A stretch of 64,000 bases of DNA, taken from assembly GCA_950097015.1 (NCBI GenBank), contig CATNEN010000038.1:13200001-13264000 (forward strand). The letters are read 5' to 3'. How positions within the stretch are numbered: position 1 is the stretch's first letter; each line of letters begins with the position of its first letter. Made by a program: the position numbers and the translations under genes. Under the pieces are notes generated by a model. That model was not told the origin of the DNA and did not search any database. It saw only the letters and a program-made list of their open reading frames with translations. This DNA comes from Macrostomum hystrix (taxonomy: Eukaryota; Platyhelminthes; Macrostomidae). Positions 28,201 to 40,600 of this stretch are shown piece by piece.

Positions 28201-31053
28201 AAGCTTGTTGCTTGCTCTGTGAACACGATATGGCTAGCTGCACTCGTGGATGGCGTTGGGCTGCGATAGCAGCACTAAATTACATTTGCAGCTCTAGCTA
28301 GCCTGCTTGACAGTGACAAGCGGGTTGATTCAAGTGTAAAGAACAATTAGAGCACCTTGCTCACGTGCTTGAAGAGCTTAACGCGTGCTGCTGGCACACA
28401 TCACGTCCACCTCATATTTCAGGTATATTGCTAATATTCTGAATATAAGGTTCTAGCTCGTTTTCTCGATTCAGAATATCTTTCACAATTCCCCTGTCAG
28501 CAGATCTAGCGAAAGCTTGTTGCTGGCGATGCGAACACGCTATAACTAGCTGCTCTCGCGGATAGCGTAGGGCTGCTAAAGAAGTACAGAAATAACTTTT
28601 GCAGCTTTTGCTAGCCTGTTTACTATAAAAAGTGTTTTGATGCACGCCTATTCATGAACAAGTGTAAATGAACATGTGCTGGCACACATCGCGTCTTTCT
28701 TATATTTTAGGTATATTGCTAATATTCTAGAGATCAAGTATGTTTTCCTGATTTAAAAGTGCGTTAAAACACACCCCTGTAGGCAGATGCATCTGAAGCT
28801 TGTTGCTTGCTCTGTGAACACGATATGGCTAGCTGCTCTCGTGGATCGCGTTGGGCTGCGATAGCAGCACTAAATTACATTTGCAGCTCTAGCTAGCCTG
28901 CTTGACAGTGACAAGCGGGTTGATTCAAGTGTAAAGAACAATTAGAGCACCTTGCTCACGTGCTTGAAGAGCTTAACGCGTGCTGCTGGCACACATCACG
29001 TCCACCTCATATTTCAGGTATATTGCTAATATTCTGAATATAAGGTTCTAGCTCGTTTTCTCGATTCAGAATATCTTTCACAATTCCCCTGTCAGCAGAT
29101 CTAGCGAAAGCTAGTTGCTGGCGATGCGAACACGCTATAACTAGCTGCTCTCGCGGATAGCGTAGGGCTGCTAAAGAAGTACAGAAATAACTTTTGCAGC
29201 TTTTGCTAGCCTGTTTACTATAAAAAGTGTTTTGATGCACGCCTATTCATGAACAAGTGTAAATGAACATGTGCTGGCACACATCGCGTCATACTCATAT
29301 TTTAGGTAATTGCTAATATTCTAGACATCAAATATGTTTTCCTGATTAAAAAGTGCGTTAAAACACACCCCTGTAGGCAGATGCATCTGAAGCTTGTTGC
29401 TTGCTCTGTGAACACGATATGGCTAGCTGCTATCGCGGATAGCGTTGGGCTGCGATAGCAGCACTAAATTACATTTGCAGCTCTAGCTAGCCTGCTTGAC
29501 AGTGACAAGCGGGTTGATTCAAGTGTAAAGAACAATTAGAGCACCTTGCTCACGTGCTTGAAGAGCTTAACGCGTGCTGCTGGCACACATCACGTCAAAC
29601 TCATCTTTCAGGTATATTGCTAAAATTCTAAATATATGGTTCTAGCCCGTTTTCTCGATTCATAATATCGTTCACAATTCCCCTGTCAGCAGATCTAGCG
29701 AAAGCGTGTTGCTGGCGATGTGAACACGCTATGACTAGCTGCTCTCGCGGATTGCGTAGGGCTGCTAAAGCAGTACAGAAATAACTTTTGCAGCTTTAGC
29801 TAGCCTGTTTGACTATATAAAGTGTTTTGATGCACGCCTATTCATGAACAAGTGTAAATGAACATGTGCTGGCACACATCGCGTCATACTCATATTTTAG
29901 GTATATTGCTAATATTCTAGAGATCAAGTATGTTTTCCTGATTAAAAAGTGCGTTAAAACACACCCCTGTAGGCAGATGCATCTGAAGCTTGTTGCTTGC
30001 TCTGTGAACACGATATGGCTAGCTGCACTCGTGGATGGCGTTGGGCTGCGATAGCAGCACTAAATTACATTTGCAGCTCTAGCTAGCCTGCTTGACAGTG
30101 ACAAGCGGGTTGATTCAAGTGTAAAGAACAATTAGAGCACCTTGCTCACGTGCTTGAAGAGCTTAACGCGTGCTGCTGGCACACATCACGTCCACCTCAT
30201 ATTTCAGGTATATTGCTAATATTCTGAATATAAGGTTCTAGCTCGTTTTCTCGATTCAGAATATCTTTCACAATTCCCCTGTCAGCAGATCTAGCGAAAG
30301 CTTGTTGCTGGCGATGCGAACACGCTATAACTAGCTGCTCTCGCGGATAGCGTAGGGCTGCTAAAGAAGTACAGAAATAACTTTTGCAGCTTTTGCTAGC
30401 CTGTTTACTATAAAAAGTGTTTTGATGCACGCCTATTCATGAACAAGTGTAAATGAACATGTGCTGGCACACATCGCGTCATACTCATATTTTAGGTAAT
30501 TGCTAATATTCTAGAGATCAAGTATGTTTTCCTGATTAAAAAGTGCGTTAAAACACACCCCTGTAGGCAGATGCATCTGAAGCTTGTTGCTTGCTCTGTG
30601 AACACGATATGGCTAGCTGCACTCGTGGATGGCGTTGGGCTGCGATAGCAGCACTAAATTACATTTGCAGCTCTAGCTAGCCTGCTTGACAGTGACAAGC
30701 GGGTTGATTCAAGTGTAAAGAACAATTAGAGCACCTTGCTCACGTGCTTGAAGAGCTTAACGCGTGCTGCTGGCACACATCACGTCCACCTCATATTTCA
30801 GGAATATTGCTTATATTCTAAATATAGGGTTCTAGCTCGTTTTCTCGATTCATAATATCGTTCACAATTTCCCTGTCAGCAGATCTAGCGAAAGCGTGTT
30901 GCTGGCGATGTGAACACGCTATAACTAGCTGCTCTCGTGGATAGAATAGGGCTGCTAAAGCAGTACAGAAATAACTTTTGCAGCTTTAGCTAGCCTGTTT
31001 GACTATAAAGTGTTTTGATGCACGCCTATTCATGAACAAGTGTAAATGAACAT

Positions 31054-33437
31054 GTGCTGGCACACATCGCGTCATACTCATATTTTAGGTATATTGCTAA
31101 TATTCTAGAGATCAAGTATGTTTTCCTGATTAAAAAGTTCGTTAAAACACACCCCTGTAGGCAGATGCATCTGAAGCTTGTTGCTTGCTCTGTGAACACG
31201 ATATGGCTAGCTGCTCTCGTGGATCGCGTTGGGCTGCGATAGCAGCACTAAATTACATTTGCAGCTCTAGCTAGCCTGCTTGACAGTGACAAGCGGGTTG
31301 ATTCAAGTGTAAAGAACAATTAGAGCACCTTGCTCACGTGCTTAAAGAGCTTAACGCGTGCTGCTGGCACACATCACGTCCACCTCATATTTCAGGTATA
31401 TTGCTAATATTCTGAATATAAGGTTCTAGCTCGTTTTCTCGATTCAGAATATCTTTCACAATTCCCCTGTCAGCAGATCTAGCGAAAGCTTGTTGCTGGC
31501 GATGCGAACACGCTATAACTAGCTGCTCTCGCGGATAGCGTAGGGCTGCTAAAGAAGTACAGAAATAACTTTTGCAGCTTTTGCTAGCCTGTTTACTATA
31601 AAAAGTGTTTTGATGCACGCCTATTCATGAACAAGTGTAAATGAACATGTGCTGGCACACATCGCGTCATACTCATATTTTAGGTATATTGCTAATATTC
31701 TAGAGATCAAGTATGTTTTCCTGATTAAAAAGTGCGTTAAAACACACCCCTGTAGGCAGATGCATCTGAAGCTTGTTGCTTGCTCTGTGAACACGATATG
31801 GCTAGCTGCTCTCGTGGATCGCGTTGGGCTGCGATAGCAGCACTAAATTACATTTGCAGCTCTAGCTAGCCTGCTTGACAGTGACAAGCGGGTTGATTCA
31901 AGTGTAAAGAACAATTAGAGCACCTTGCTCACGTGCTTGAAGAGCTTAACGCGTGCTGCTGGCACACATCACGTCCACCTCATATTTCAGGTATATTGCT
32001 AATATTTGAATATAAGGTTCTAGCTCGTTTTCTCGATTGAAAAGATCGTTGACAATCCCTCTGTCAGCAGATCTAGCGAAAGCTTGTTGCTGGCGATGCG
32101 AACACGCTATAACTAGCTGCTCTAGCGGATAGCGTTGGGCTGCTAAAGAAGTACAGAAGTAACTTTTCCAGCTTTTGCTAGCCTGTTTACTATAAAAAGT
32201 GTTTTGATGCACGCCTATTCATGAACAAGTGTAAATGAACATGTGCTGGCACACATCGCGTCATACTCATATTTTAGGTATATTGCTAATATTCTAGAGA
32301 TCAAGTATGTTTTCCTGATTAAAAAGTGCGTTAAAACACACCCCTGTAGGCAGATGCATCTGAAGCTTGTTGCTTGCTCTGTGAACACGATATGGCTAGC
32401 TGCTCTCGTGGATCGCGTTGGGCTGCGATAGCAGCACTAAATTACATTTGCAGCTCTAGCTAGCCTGCTTGACAGTGACAAGCGGGTTGATTCAAGTGTA
32501 AAGAACAATTAGAGCACCTTGCTCACGTGCTTGAAGAGCTTAACGCGTGCTGATGGCACACATCACGTCAAACTCATCTTTCAGGTATATTGCTAAAATT
32601 CTAAATATATGGTTCTAGCCCGTTTTCTCGATTCATAATTTCGTTCACAATTCCCCTGTCAGCAGATCTAGCGAAAGCGTGTTGCTGGCGATGTGAACAC
32701 GCTATGACTAGCTGCTCTCGCGGATTGCGTAGGGCTGCTAAAGCAGTACAGAAATAACTTTTGCAGCTTTAGCTAGCCTGTTTGACTATAAAGTGTTTTG
32801 ATGCACGCCTATTCATGAACAAGTGTAAATGAACATGTGCTGGCACACATCGCGTCATACTCATATTTTAGGTATATTGCTAATATTCTAGAGATCAAGT
32901 ATGTTTTCCTGATTAAAAAGTGCGTTAAAACACACCCCTGTAGGCAGATGCATCTGAAGCTTGTTGCTTGCTCTGTGAACACGATATGGCTAGCTGCACT
33001 CGTGGATGGCGTTGGGCTGCGATAGCAGCACTAAATTACATTTGCAGCTCTAGCTAGCCTGCTTGACAGTGACAAGCGGGTTGATTCAAGTGTAAAGAAC
33101 AATTAGAGCACCTTGCTCACGTGCTTGAAGAGCTTAACGCGTGCTGCTGGCACACATCACGTCCACCTCATTTTTTAAGGAATATTGGCAATATTCGAAA
33201 TATAGGGTTCTAGGTCGTTTTCTCGATTCATAATATCGTTCAAAATTCCCCTGTCAGCAGATCTAGCGAAAGCGTGTTGCTGGCGATGTAAACACGCTAT
33301 AACTAGCTGCTATCGCGGATAGCGTTGGGCTGCTAAAGCAAAAGCAGTACAGAAATAACTTTTGCAGCTTTAGCTAGCCTGTTTGACTATAAAGTGTTTT
33401 GATGCACGCCTATTCATGAACAAGTGTAAATGAACAT
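31054..33437. repeat. Transitional satellite dimers
   Basis: Four dimers of mixed type link the 595-bp block domain to the 1,196-bp HOR. The A half at about 31967-32250 carries tatttgaatataagg and gaaaagatcgttgacaatcc, close to the A halves at both ends of the window. The A half from about 33155 introduces ttttttaaggaatattgg and the gctaaagcaaaagcag insertion that define the next domain. Confidence 0.85.
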
Positions 33438-36400
33438 GTGCTGGCACACATCGCGTCATACTCATATTTTAGGTATATTGCTAATATTCTAGAGATCAAG
33501 TATGTTTTCCTGATTAAAAAGTGCGTTAAAACACACCCCTGTAGGCAGATGCATCTGAAGCTTGTTGCTTGCTCTGTGAACACGATATGGCTAGCTGCTC
33601 TCGTGGATCGCGTTGGGCTGCGATAGCAGCACTAAATTACATTTGCAGCTCTAGCTAGCCTGCTTGACAGTGACAAGCGGGTTGATTCAAGTGTAAAGAA
33701 CAATTAGAGCACATTGCTCACGTGCTTGAAGAGCTTAACGCGTGCTGCTGGCACACATCACGTCAAACTCATCTTTCAGGTATATTGCTAAAATTCTGAA
33801 TATAAGGTTCTAGCTCGTTTTCTCGATTGAAGAGATCGTTGACAATTCCCCTGTCAGCAGATCTAGCGAAAGCTTGTTGCTGGCGATGTGAACACGCTAT
33901 AACTAGCTGCTCTCGCGGATAGCGTAGGGCTGCTAAAGAAGTACAGAAATAACTTTTGCAGCTTTTGCTAGCCCGTTTACTATAAAAAGTGTTTTGATGC
34001 ACGCCTATTCATGAACAAGTGTAAATGAACATGTGCTGGCACACATCGCGTCATACTCATATTTTAGGTATATTGCTAATATTCTAAACATCAAGTATGT
34101 TTTCCTGATAAAAAAGTGCGTTAAAACACACCCCTGTAGGCAGATGCATCTGAAGCTTGTTGCTTGCTCTGTGAACACGATATGGCTAGCTGCACTCGTG
34201 GATGGCGTTGGGCTGCGATAGCAGCACTAAATTACATTTGCAGCTCTAGCTAGCCTGCTTGACAGTGACAAGCGGGTTGATTCAAGTGTAAAGAACAATT
34301 AGAGCACCTTGCTCACGTGCTTGAAGAGCTTAACGCGTGCTGCTGGCACACATCACGTCCACCTCATTTTTTAAGGAATATTGGCAATATTCGAAATATA
34401 GGGTTCTAGGTCGTTTTCTCGATTCATAATATCGTTCAAAATTCCCCTGTCAGCAGATCTAGCGAAAGCGTGTTGCTGGCGATGTAAACACGCTATAACT
34501 AGCTGCTATCGCGGATAGCGTTGGGCTGCTAAAGCAAAAGCAGTACAGAAATAACTTTTGCAGCTTTAGCTAGCCTGTTTGACTATAAAGTGTTTTGATG
34601 CACGCCTATTCATGAACAAGTGTAAATGAACATGTGCTGGCACACATCGCGTCATACTCATATTTTAGGTATATTGCTAATATTCTAGAGATCAAGTATG
34701 TTTTCCTGATTTAAAAGTGCGTTAAAACACACCCCTGTAGGCAGATGCATCTGAAGCTTGTTGCTTGCTCTGTGAACACGATATGGCTAGCTGCACTCGT
34801 GGATCGCGTTGGGCTGCGATAGCAGCACTAAATTACATTTGCAGCTCTAGCTAGCCTGCTTGACAGTGACAAGCGGGTTGATTCAAGTGTAAAGAACAAT
34901 TAGAGCACCTTGCTCACGTGCTTGAAGAGCTTAACGCGTGCTGCTGGCACACATCACGTCCACCTCATTTTTCAGGAATATTGGCAATATTCGAAATATA
35001 GGGTTCTAGGTCGTTTTCTCGATTCATAATATCGTTCAAAATTCCCCTGTCAGCAGATCTAGCGAAAGCGTGTTGCTGGCGATGTAAACACGCTATAACT
35101 AGCTGCTATCGCGGATAGCGTAGGGCTGCTAAAGCAAAAGCAGAAATAACTTTTGCAGCTTTGGCTAGCCTGTTTGACTATAAAGTGTTTTGATGCACGC
35201 CTATTCATGAACAAGTGTAAATGAACATGTGCTGGCACACATCGCGTCATACTCATATTTTAGGTATATTGCTAATATTCTAAACATCAAGTATGTTTTC
35301 CTGATTAAAAAGTGCGTTAAAACACACCCCTGTAGGCAGATGCATCTGAAGCTTGTTGCTTGCTCTGTGAACACGATATGGCTAGCTGCACTCGTGGATG
35401 GCGTTGGGCTGCGATAGCAGCACTAAATTACATTTGCAGCTCTAGCTAGCCTGCTTGACAGTGACAAGCGGGTTGATTCAAGTGTAAAGAACAATTAGAG
35501 CACCTTGCTCACGTGCTTGAAGAGCTTAACGCGTGCTGCTGGCACACATCACGTCCACCTCATTTTTTAAGGAATATTGGCAATATTCGAAATATAGGGT
35601 TCTAGGTCGTTTTCTCGATTCATAATATCGTTCAAAATTCCCCTGTCAGCAGATCTAGCGAAAGCGTGTTGCTGGCGATGTAAACACGCTATAACTAGCT
35701 GCTATCGCGGATAGCGTTGGGCTGCTAAAGCAAAAGCAGTACAGAAATAACTTTTGCAGCTTTAGCTAGCCTGTTTGACTATAAAGTGTTTTGATGCACG
35801 CCTATTCATGAACAAGTGTAAATGAACATGTGCTGGCACACATCGCGTCATACTCATATTTTAGGTATATTGCTAATATTCTAGAGATCAAGTATGTTTT
35901 CCTGATTTAAAAGTGCGTTAAAACACACCCCTGTAGGCAGATGCATCTGAAGCTTGTTGCTTGCTCTGTGAACACGATATGGCTAGCTGCACTCGTGGAT
36001 CGCGTTGGGCTGCGATAGCAGCACTAAATTACATTTGCAGCTCTAGCTAGCCTGCTTGACAGTGACAAGCGGGTTGATTCAAGTGTAAAGAACAATTAGA
36101 GCACCTTGCTCACGTGCTTGAAGAGCTTAACGCGTGCTGCTGGCACACATCACGTCCACCTCATTTTTCAGGAATATTGGCAATATTCGAAATATAGGGT
36201 TCTAGGTCGTTTTCTCGATTCATAATATCGTTCAAAATTCCCCTGTCAGCAGATCTAGCGAAAGCGTGTTGCTGGCGATGTAAACACGCTATAACTAGCT
36301 GCTATCGCGGATAGCGTAGGGCTGCTAAAGCAAAAGCAGAAATAACTTTTGCAGCTTTGGCTAGCCTGTTTGACTATAAAGTGTTTTGATGCACGCCTAT

Positions 36401-37623
36401 TCATGAACAAGTGTAAATGAACATGTGCTGGCACATATCGCGTCATACTCATATTTTAGGTATATTGCTAATATTCTAGAGATCAAGTATGTTTTCCTGA
36501 TTAAAAAGTGCGTTAAAACACACCCCTGTAGGCAGATGCATCTGAAGCTTGTTGCTTGCTCTGTGAACACGATATGGCTAGCTGCTCTCGTGGATCGCGT
36601 TGGGCTGCGATAGCAGCACTAAATTACATTTGCAGCTCTAGCTAGCCTGCTTGACAGTGACAAGCGGGTTGATTCAAGTGTAAAGAACAATTAGAGCACC
36701 TTGCTCACGTGCTTGAAGAGCTTAACGCGTGCTGCTGGCACACATCACGTCCACCTCATTTTTTAAGGAATATTGGCAATATTCGAAATATAGGGTTCTA
36801 GGTCGTTTTCTCGATTCATAATATCGTTCAAAATTCCCCTGTCAGCAGATCTAGCGAAAGCGTGTTGCTGGCGATGTAAACACGCTATAACTAGCTGCTA
36901 TCGCGGATAGCGTAGGGCTGCTAAAGCAAAAGCAGTACAGAAATAACTTTTGCAGCTTTAGCTAGCCTGTTTGACTATAAAGTGTTTTGATGCACGCCTA
37001 TTCATGAACAAGTGTAAATGAACATGTGCTGGCACACCGCGTCATACTCATATTTTAGGTATATTGCTAATATTCTAGAGATCAAGTATGTTTTCCTGAT
37101 TAAAAAGTGCGTTAAAACACACCCCTGTAGGCAGATGCATCTGAAGCTTGTTGCTTGCTCTGTGAACACGATATGGCTAGCTGCACTCGTGGATCGCGTT
37201 GGGCTGCGATAGCAGCACTAAATTACATTTGCAGCTCTAGCTAGCCTGCTTGACAGTGACAAGCGGGTTGATTCAAGTGTAAAGAACAATTAGAGCACCT
37301 TGCTCACGTGCTTGAAGAGCTTAACGCGTGCTGCTGGCACACATCACGTCCACCTCATTTTTCAGGAATATTGGCAATATTCGAAATATAGGGTTCTAGG
37401 TCGTTTTCTCGATTCATAATATCGTTCAAAATTCCCCTGTCAGCAGATCTAGCGAAAGCGTGTTGCTGGCGATGTAAACACGCTATAACTAGCTGCTATC
37501 GCGGATAGCGTTGGGCTGCTAAAGCAAAAGCAGTACAGAAATAACTTTTGCAGCTTTAGCTAGCCTGTTTGACTATAAAGTGTTTTGATGCACGCCTATT
37601 CATGAACAAGTGTAAATGAACAT
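33438..37623. repeat. Satellite higher-order repeat, 1,196-bp period (two dimers)
   Basis: B halves with tctaaacatcaag start at about 34033 and 35229, and the matching B half starts at 36425, each 1,196 bp apart. The A halves alternate between ttttttaaggaatattgg and atttttcaggaatattgg types. Many carry an extra aaagca (gctaaagcaaaagcag), and two copies (about 35131 and 36327) also lack the tac of the usual cagtacag. The copy near 37036 has lost three bases (cacaccgcg). No gene is visible. Confidence 0.87.
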
Positions 37624-40600
37624 GTGCTGGCACACATCGCGTCATACTCATATTTTAGGTATATTGCTAATATTCTAGAGATCAAGTATGTTTTCCTGAT
37701 TTAAAAGTGCATTAAAACACACCCCTGTAGGCAGATGCATCTGAAGCTTGTTGCTTGCTCTGTGAACACGATATGGCTAGCTGCACTCGTGGATCGCGTT
37801 GGGCTGCGATAGCAGCACTAAATTACATTTGCAGCTCTAGCTAGCCTGCTTGACAGTGACAAGCGGGTTGATTCAAGTGTAAAGAACAATTAGAGCACCT
37901 TGCTCACGTGCTTGAAGAGCTTAACGCGTGCTGCTGGCACACATCACGTCCACCTCATATTTCAGGTATATTGCTAATATTCTGAATATAAGGTTCTAGC
38001 TCGTTTTCTCGATTGAAGAAATCATTGACAATTCCCCTGTCAGCAGATCTAGCGAGAGCATGTTACTGGCGATGTGAACACGCTATAACTAGCTGCTCTC
38101 GCGGATAGCGTAGGGCTGCTAAAGAAGTACAGAAATAACTTTTGCAGCTTTAGCTAGCCTGTTTGACTATAAAGTGTTTTGATGCACGCCTATTCATGAA
38201 CAAGTGTAAATGAACATGTGCTGGCACACATCGCGTCATACTCATATTTTAGGTATATTGCTAATATTCTAGAGATCAAGTATGTTTTCCTGATTAAAAA
38301 GTGCGTTAAAACACACCCCTGTAGGCAGATGCATCTGAAGCTTGTTGCTTGCTCTGTGAGCACGATATGGCTAGCTGCACTCATGGATCGCATTAGGCTG
38401 CGATAGCAGCACTAAATTACATTTGCAGCTCTAGCTAGCCTGCTTGACAGTGACAAGCGGGTTGATTCAAGTGTAAAGAACAATTAGAGCACCTTGCTCA
38501 CGTGCTTGAAGAGCTTAACGCGTGCTGCTGGCACACATCACGTCAAACTCATCTTTCAGGTATATTGCTAAAATTCTAAATATATGGTTCTAGCCCGTTT
38601 TCTTGATTCATAATATCGTTCATAATTCCCCTGTCAGCAGATCTAGCGAAAGCTTGTTGCTGGCGATGTGAACACGCTATAAGTAGCTGCTCTCGCGGAT
38701 AGCGTAGGGCTGCTAAAGCAGTACAGAAAAAACTTTTGCAGCTTTAGCTAGCCTGTTTGACTATAAAGTGTTTTGATGCACGCCCATTCATGAACAAGTG
38801 TAAATGAACATGTGCTGGCACACATCGCGTCATACTCATATTTTAGGTATATTGCTAATATTCTAGAAATCAAGTATGTTTTCCTGATTAAAAAGTGCGT
38901 TAAAACACACCCCTGAAGGCAGATGCATCTGAAGCTTGTTGCTTGCTCTGTGAACACGATATGGCTAGCTGCTCTCGTGGATCGCATTAGGCTGCGATAG
39001 CAGCACTAAATTACATTTGCAGCTCTAGCTAGCCTGCTTGACAGTGACAAGCGGGTTGATTCAAGTGTAAAGAACAATTAGAGCATCTTGCTCACGTGCT
39101 TGGAGAGCTTAACGCGTGCTGCTGGCACACATCACGTCCACCTCATATTTCAGGTATATTGCTAATATTCTGAATATAAGGTTCTAGCTCGTTTTCTCGA
39201 TTGAAGAGATCGTTGACAATTCCCCTGTCAGCAGATCTAGCGAAAGCTTGTTGCTGGCGATGTGAACACGCTATAACTAGCTGCTCTCGCGGATAGCGTA
39301 GGGCTGCTAAAGCAGTACAGAAATAACTTTTGCAGCTTTAGCTAGCCTGTTTGACTATAAAGTGTTTTGATGCACGCCTATTCATGAACAAGTGTAAATG
39401 AACATGTGCTGGCACACATCGCGTCATACTCATATTTTAGGTATATTGCTAATATTCTAGAAATCAAGTATGTTTTCCTGATTAAAAAGTGCGTTAAAAC
39501 ACACCCCTGTAGGCAGATGCATCTGAAGCTTGTTGCTTGCTCTGTGAACACGATATGGCTAGCTGCTCTCGTGGATCGCGTTGGGCTGCGATAGCAGCAC
39601 TAAATTACATTTGCAGCTCTAGCTAGCCTGCTTGACAGTGACAAGCGGGTTGATTCAAGTGTAAAGAACAATTAGAGCATCTTGCTCACGTGCTTGAAGA
39701 GCTTAACGCGTGCTGCTGGCACACATCACGTCCACTTCATATTTCAGGTATATTGCTAATATTCTGAATATAAGGTTCTAGCTCGTTTTCTCGATTCAAA
39801 GTATCGTTCACAATTCCCCTGTCAGCAGATCTAGCGAAAGCTTGTTGCTGGCGATGTGAACACGCTATAACTAGCTGCTCTCGCGGATAGCGTAGGGCTG
39901 CTAAAGCAGTACAGAAATAACTTTTGCAGCTTTAGCTAGCCTGTTTGACTATAAAGTGTTTTGATGCACGCCTATTCATGAACAAGTGTAAATGAACATG
40001 TGCTGGCACACATCGCGTCATACTCATATTTTAGGTATATTGCTAATATTCTAGAGATCAAGTTTGTTTTCCTGATTAAAAAGTGCGTTAAAACACACCC
40101 CTGTAGGCAGATGCATCTGAAGCTTGTTGCTTGCTCTGTGAGCACGATATGGCTAGCTGCACTCATGGATCGCATTAGGCTGCGATAGCAGCACTAAATT
40201 ACATTTGCAGCTCTAGCTAGCCTGCTTGACAGTGACAAGCGGGTTGATTCAAGTGTAAAGAACAATTAGAGCGACATGCTCACGAGCTTGAAGAGCTGAA
40301 CGCGTGCTTCTGGCACACATCACTTCAAACTCATATTTCAGGTATATTGCTAAAATTCTGAATATAAGGTTCTAGCTCGTTTTCTCGATTGAAAAGATCG
40401 TTGACAATTCCCCTGTCAGCAGATCTAGCGAAAGCTTGTTGCTGGCGATGTGAACACGCTATAACTAGCTGCTCTCGCGGATAGCGTAGGGCTGCTAAAG
40501 CAGTACAGAAATAACTTTTGCAGCTTTAGCTAGCCTGTTTGACTATAAAGTGTTTTGATGCACGCCTATTCATGAACAAGTGTAGATGAACATGTGCTGG

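Larger units (their letters stand above)
6661..31053. repeat. Satellite array of ~595-bp dimers in multi-dimer blocks
   Basis: About 40 A+B dimers run without interruption. Dimer length is 594-596 bp and tracks the A tail: tttgactataaag (594), tttactataaaaag (595) or tttgactatataaag (596). Recognisable variants recur at fixed multiples of the dimer. The B variant gcgtctttctc appears near 7273, 9059, 13222, 14412 and 16795. The B variant ggtaattgctaat appears near 13837, 16217, 17407, 19192, 21572, 23357, 27521 and 29306. Common offsets are about 1,785 (3 dimers), 3,572 (6), 4,164 (7) and 5,949 (10). No gene is visible. Confidence 0.92.
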
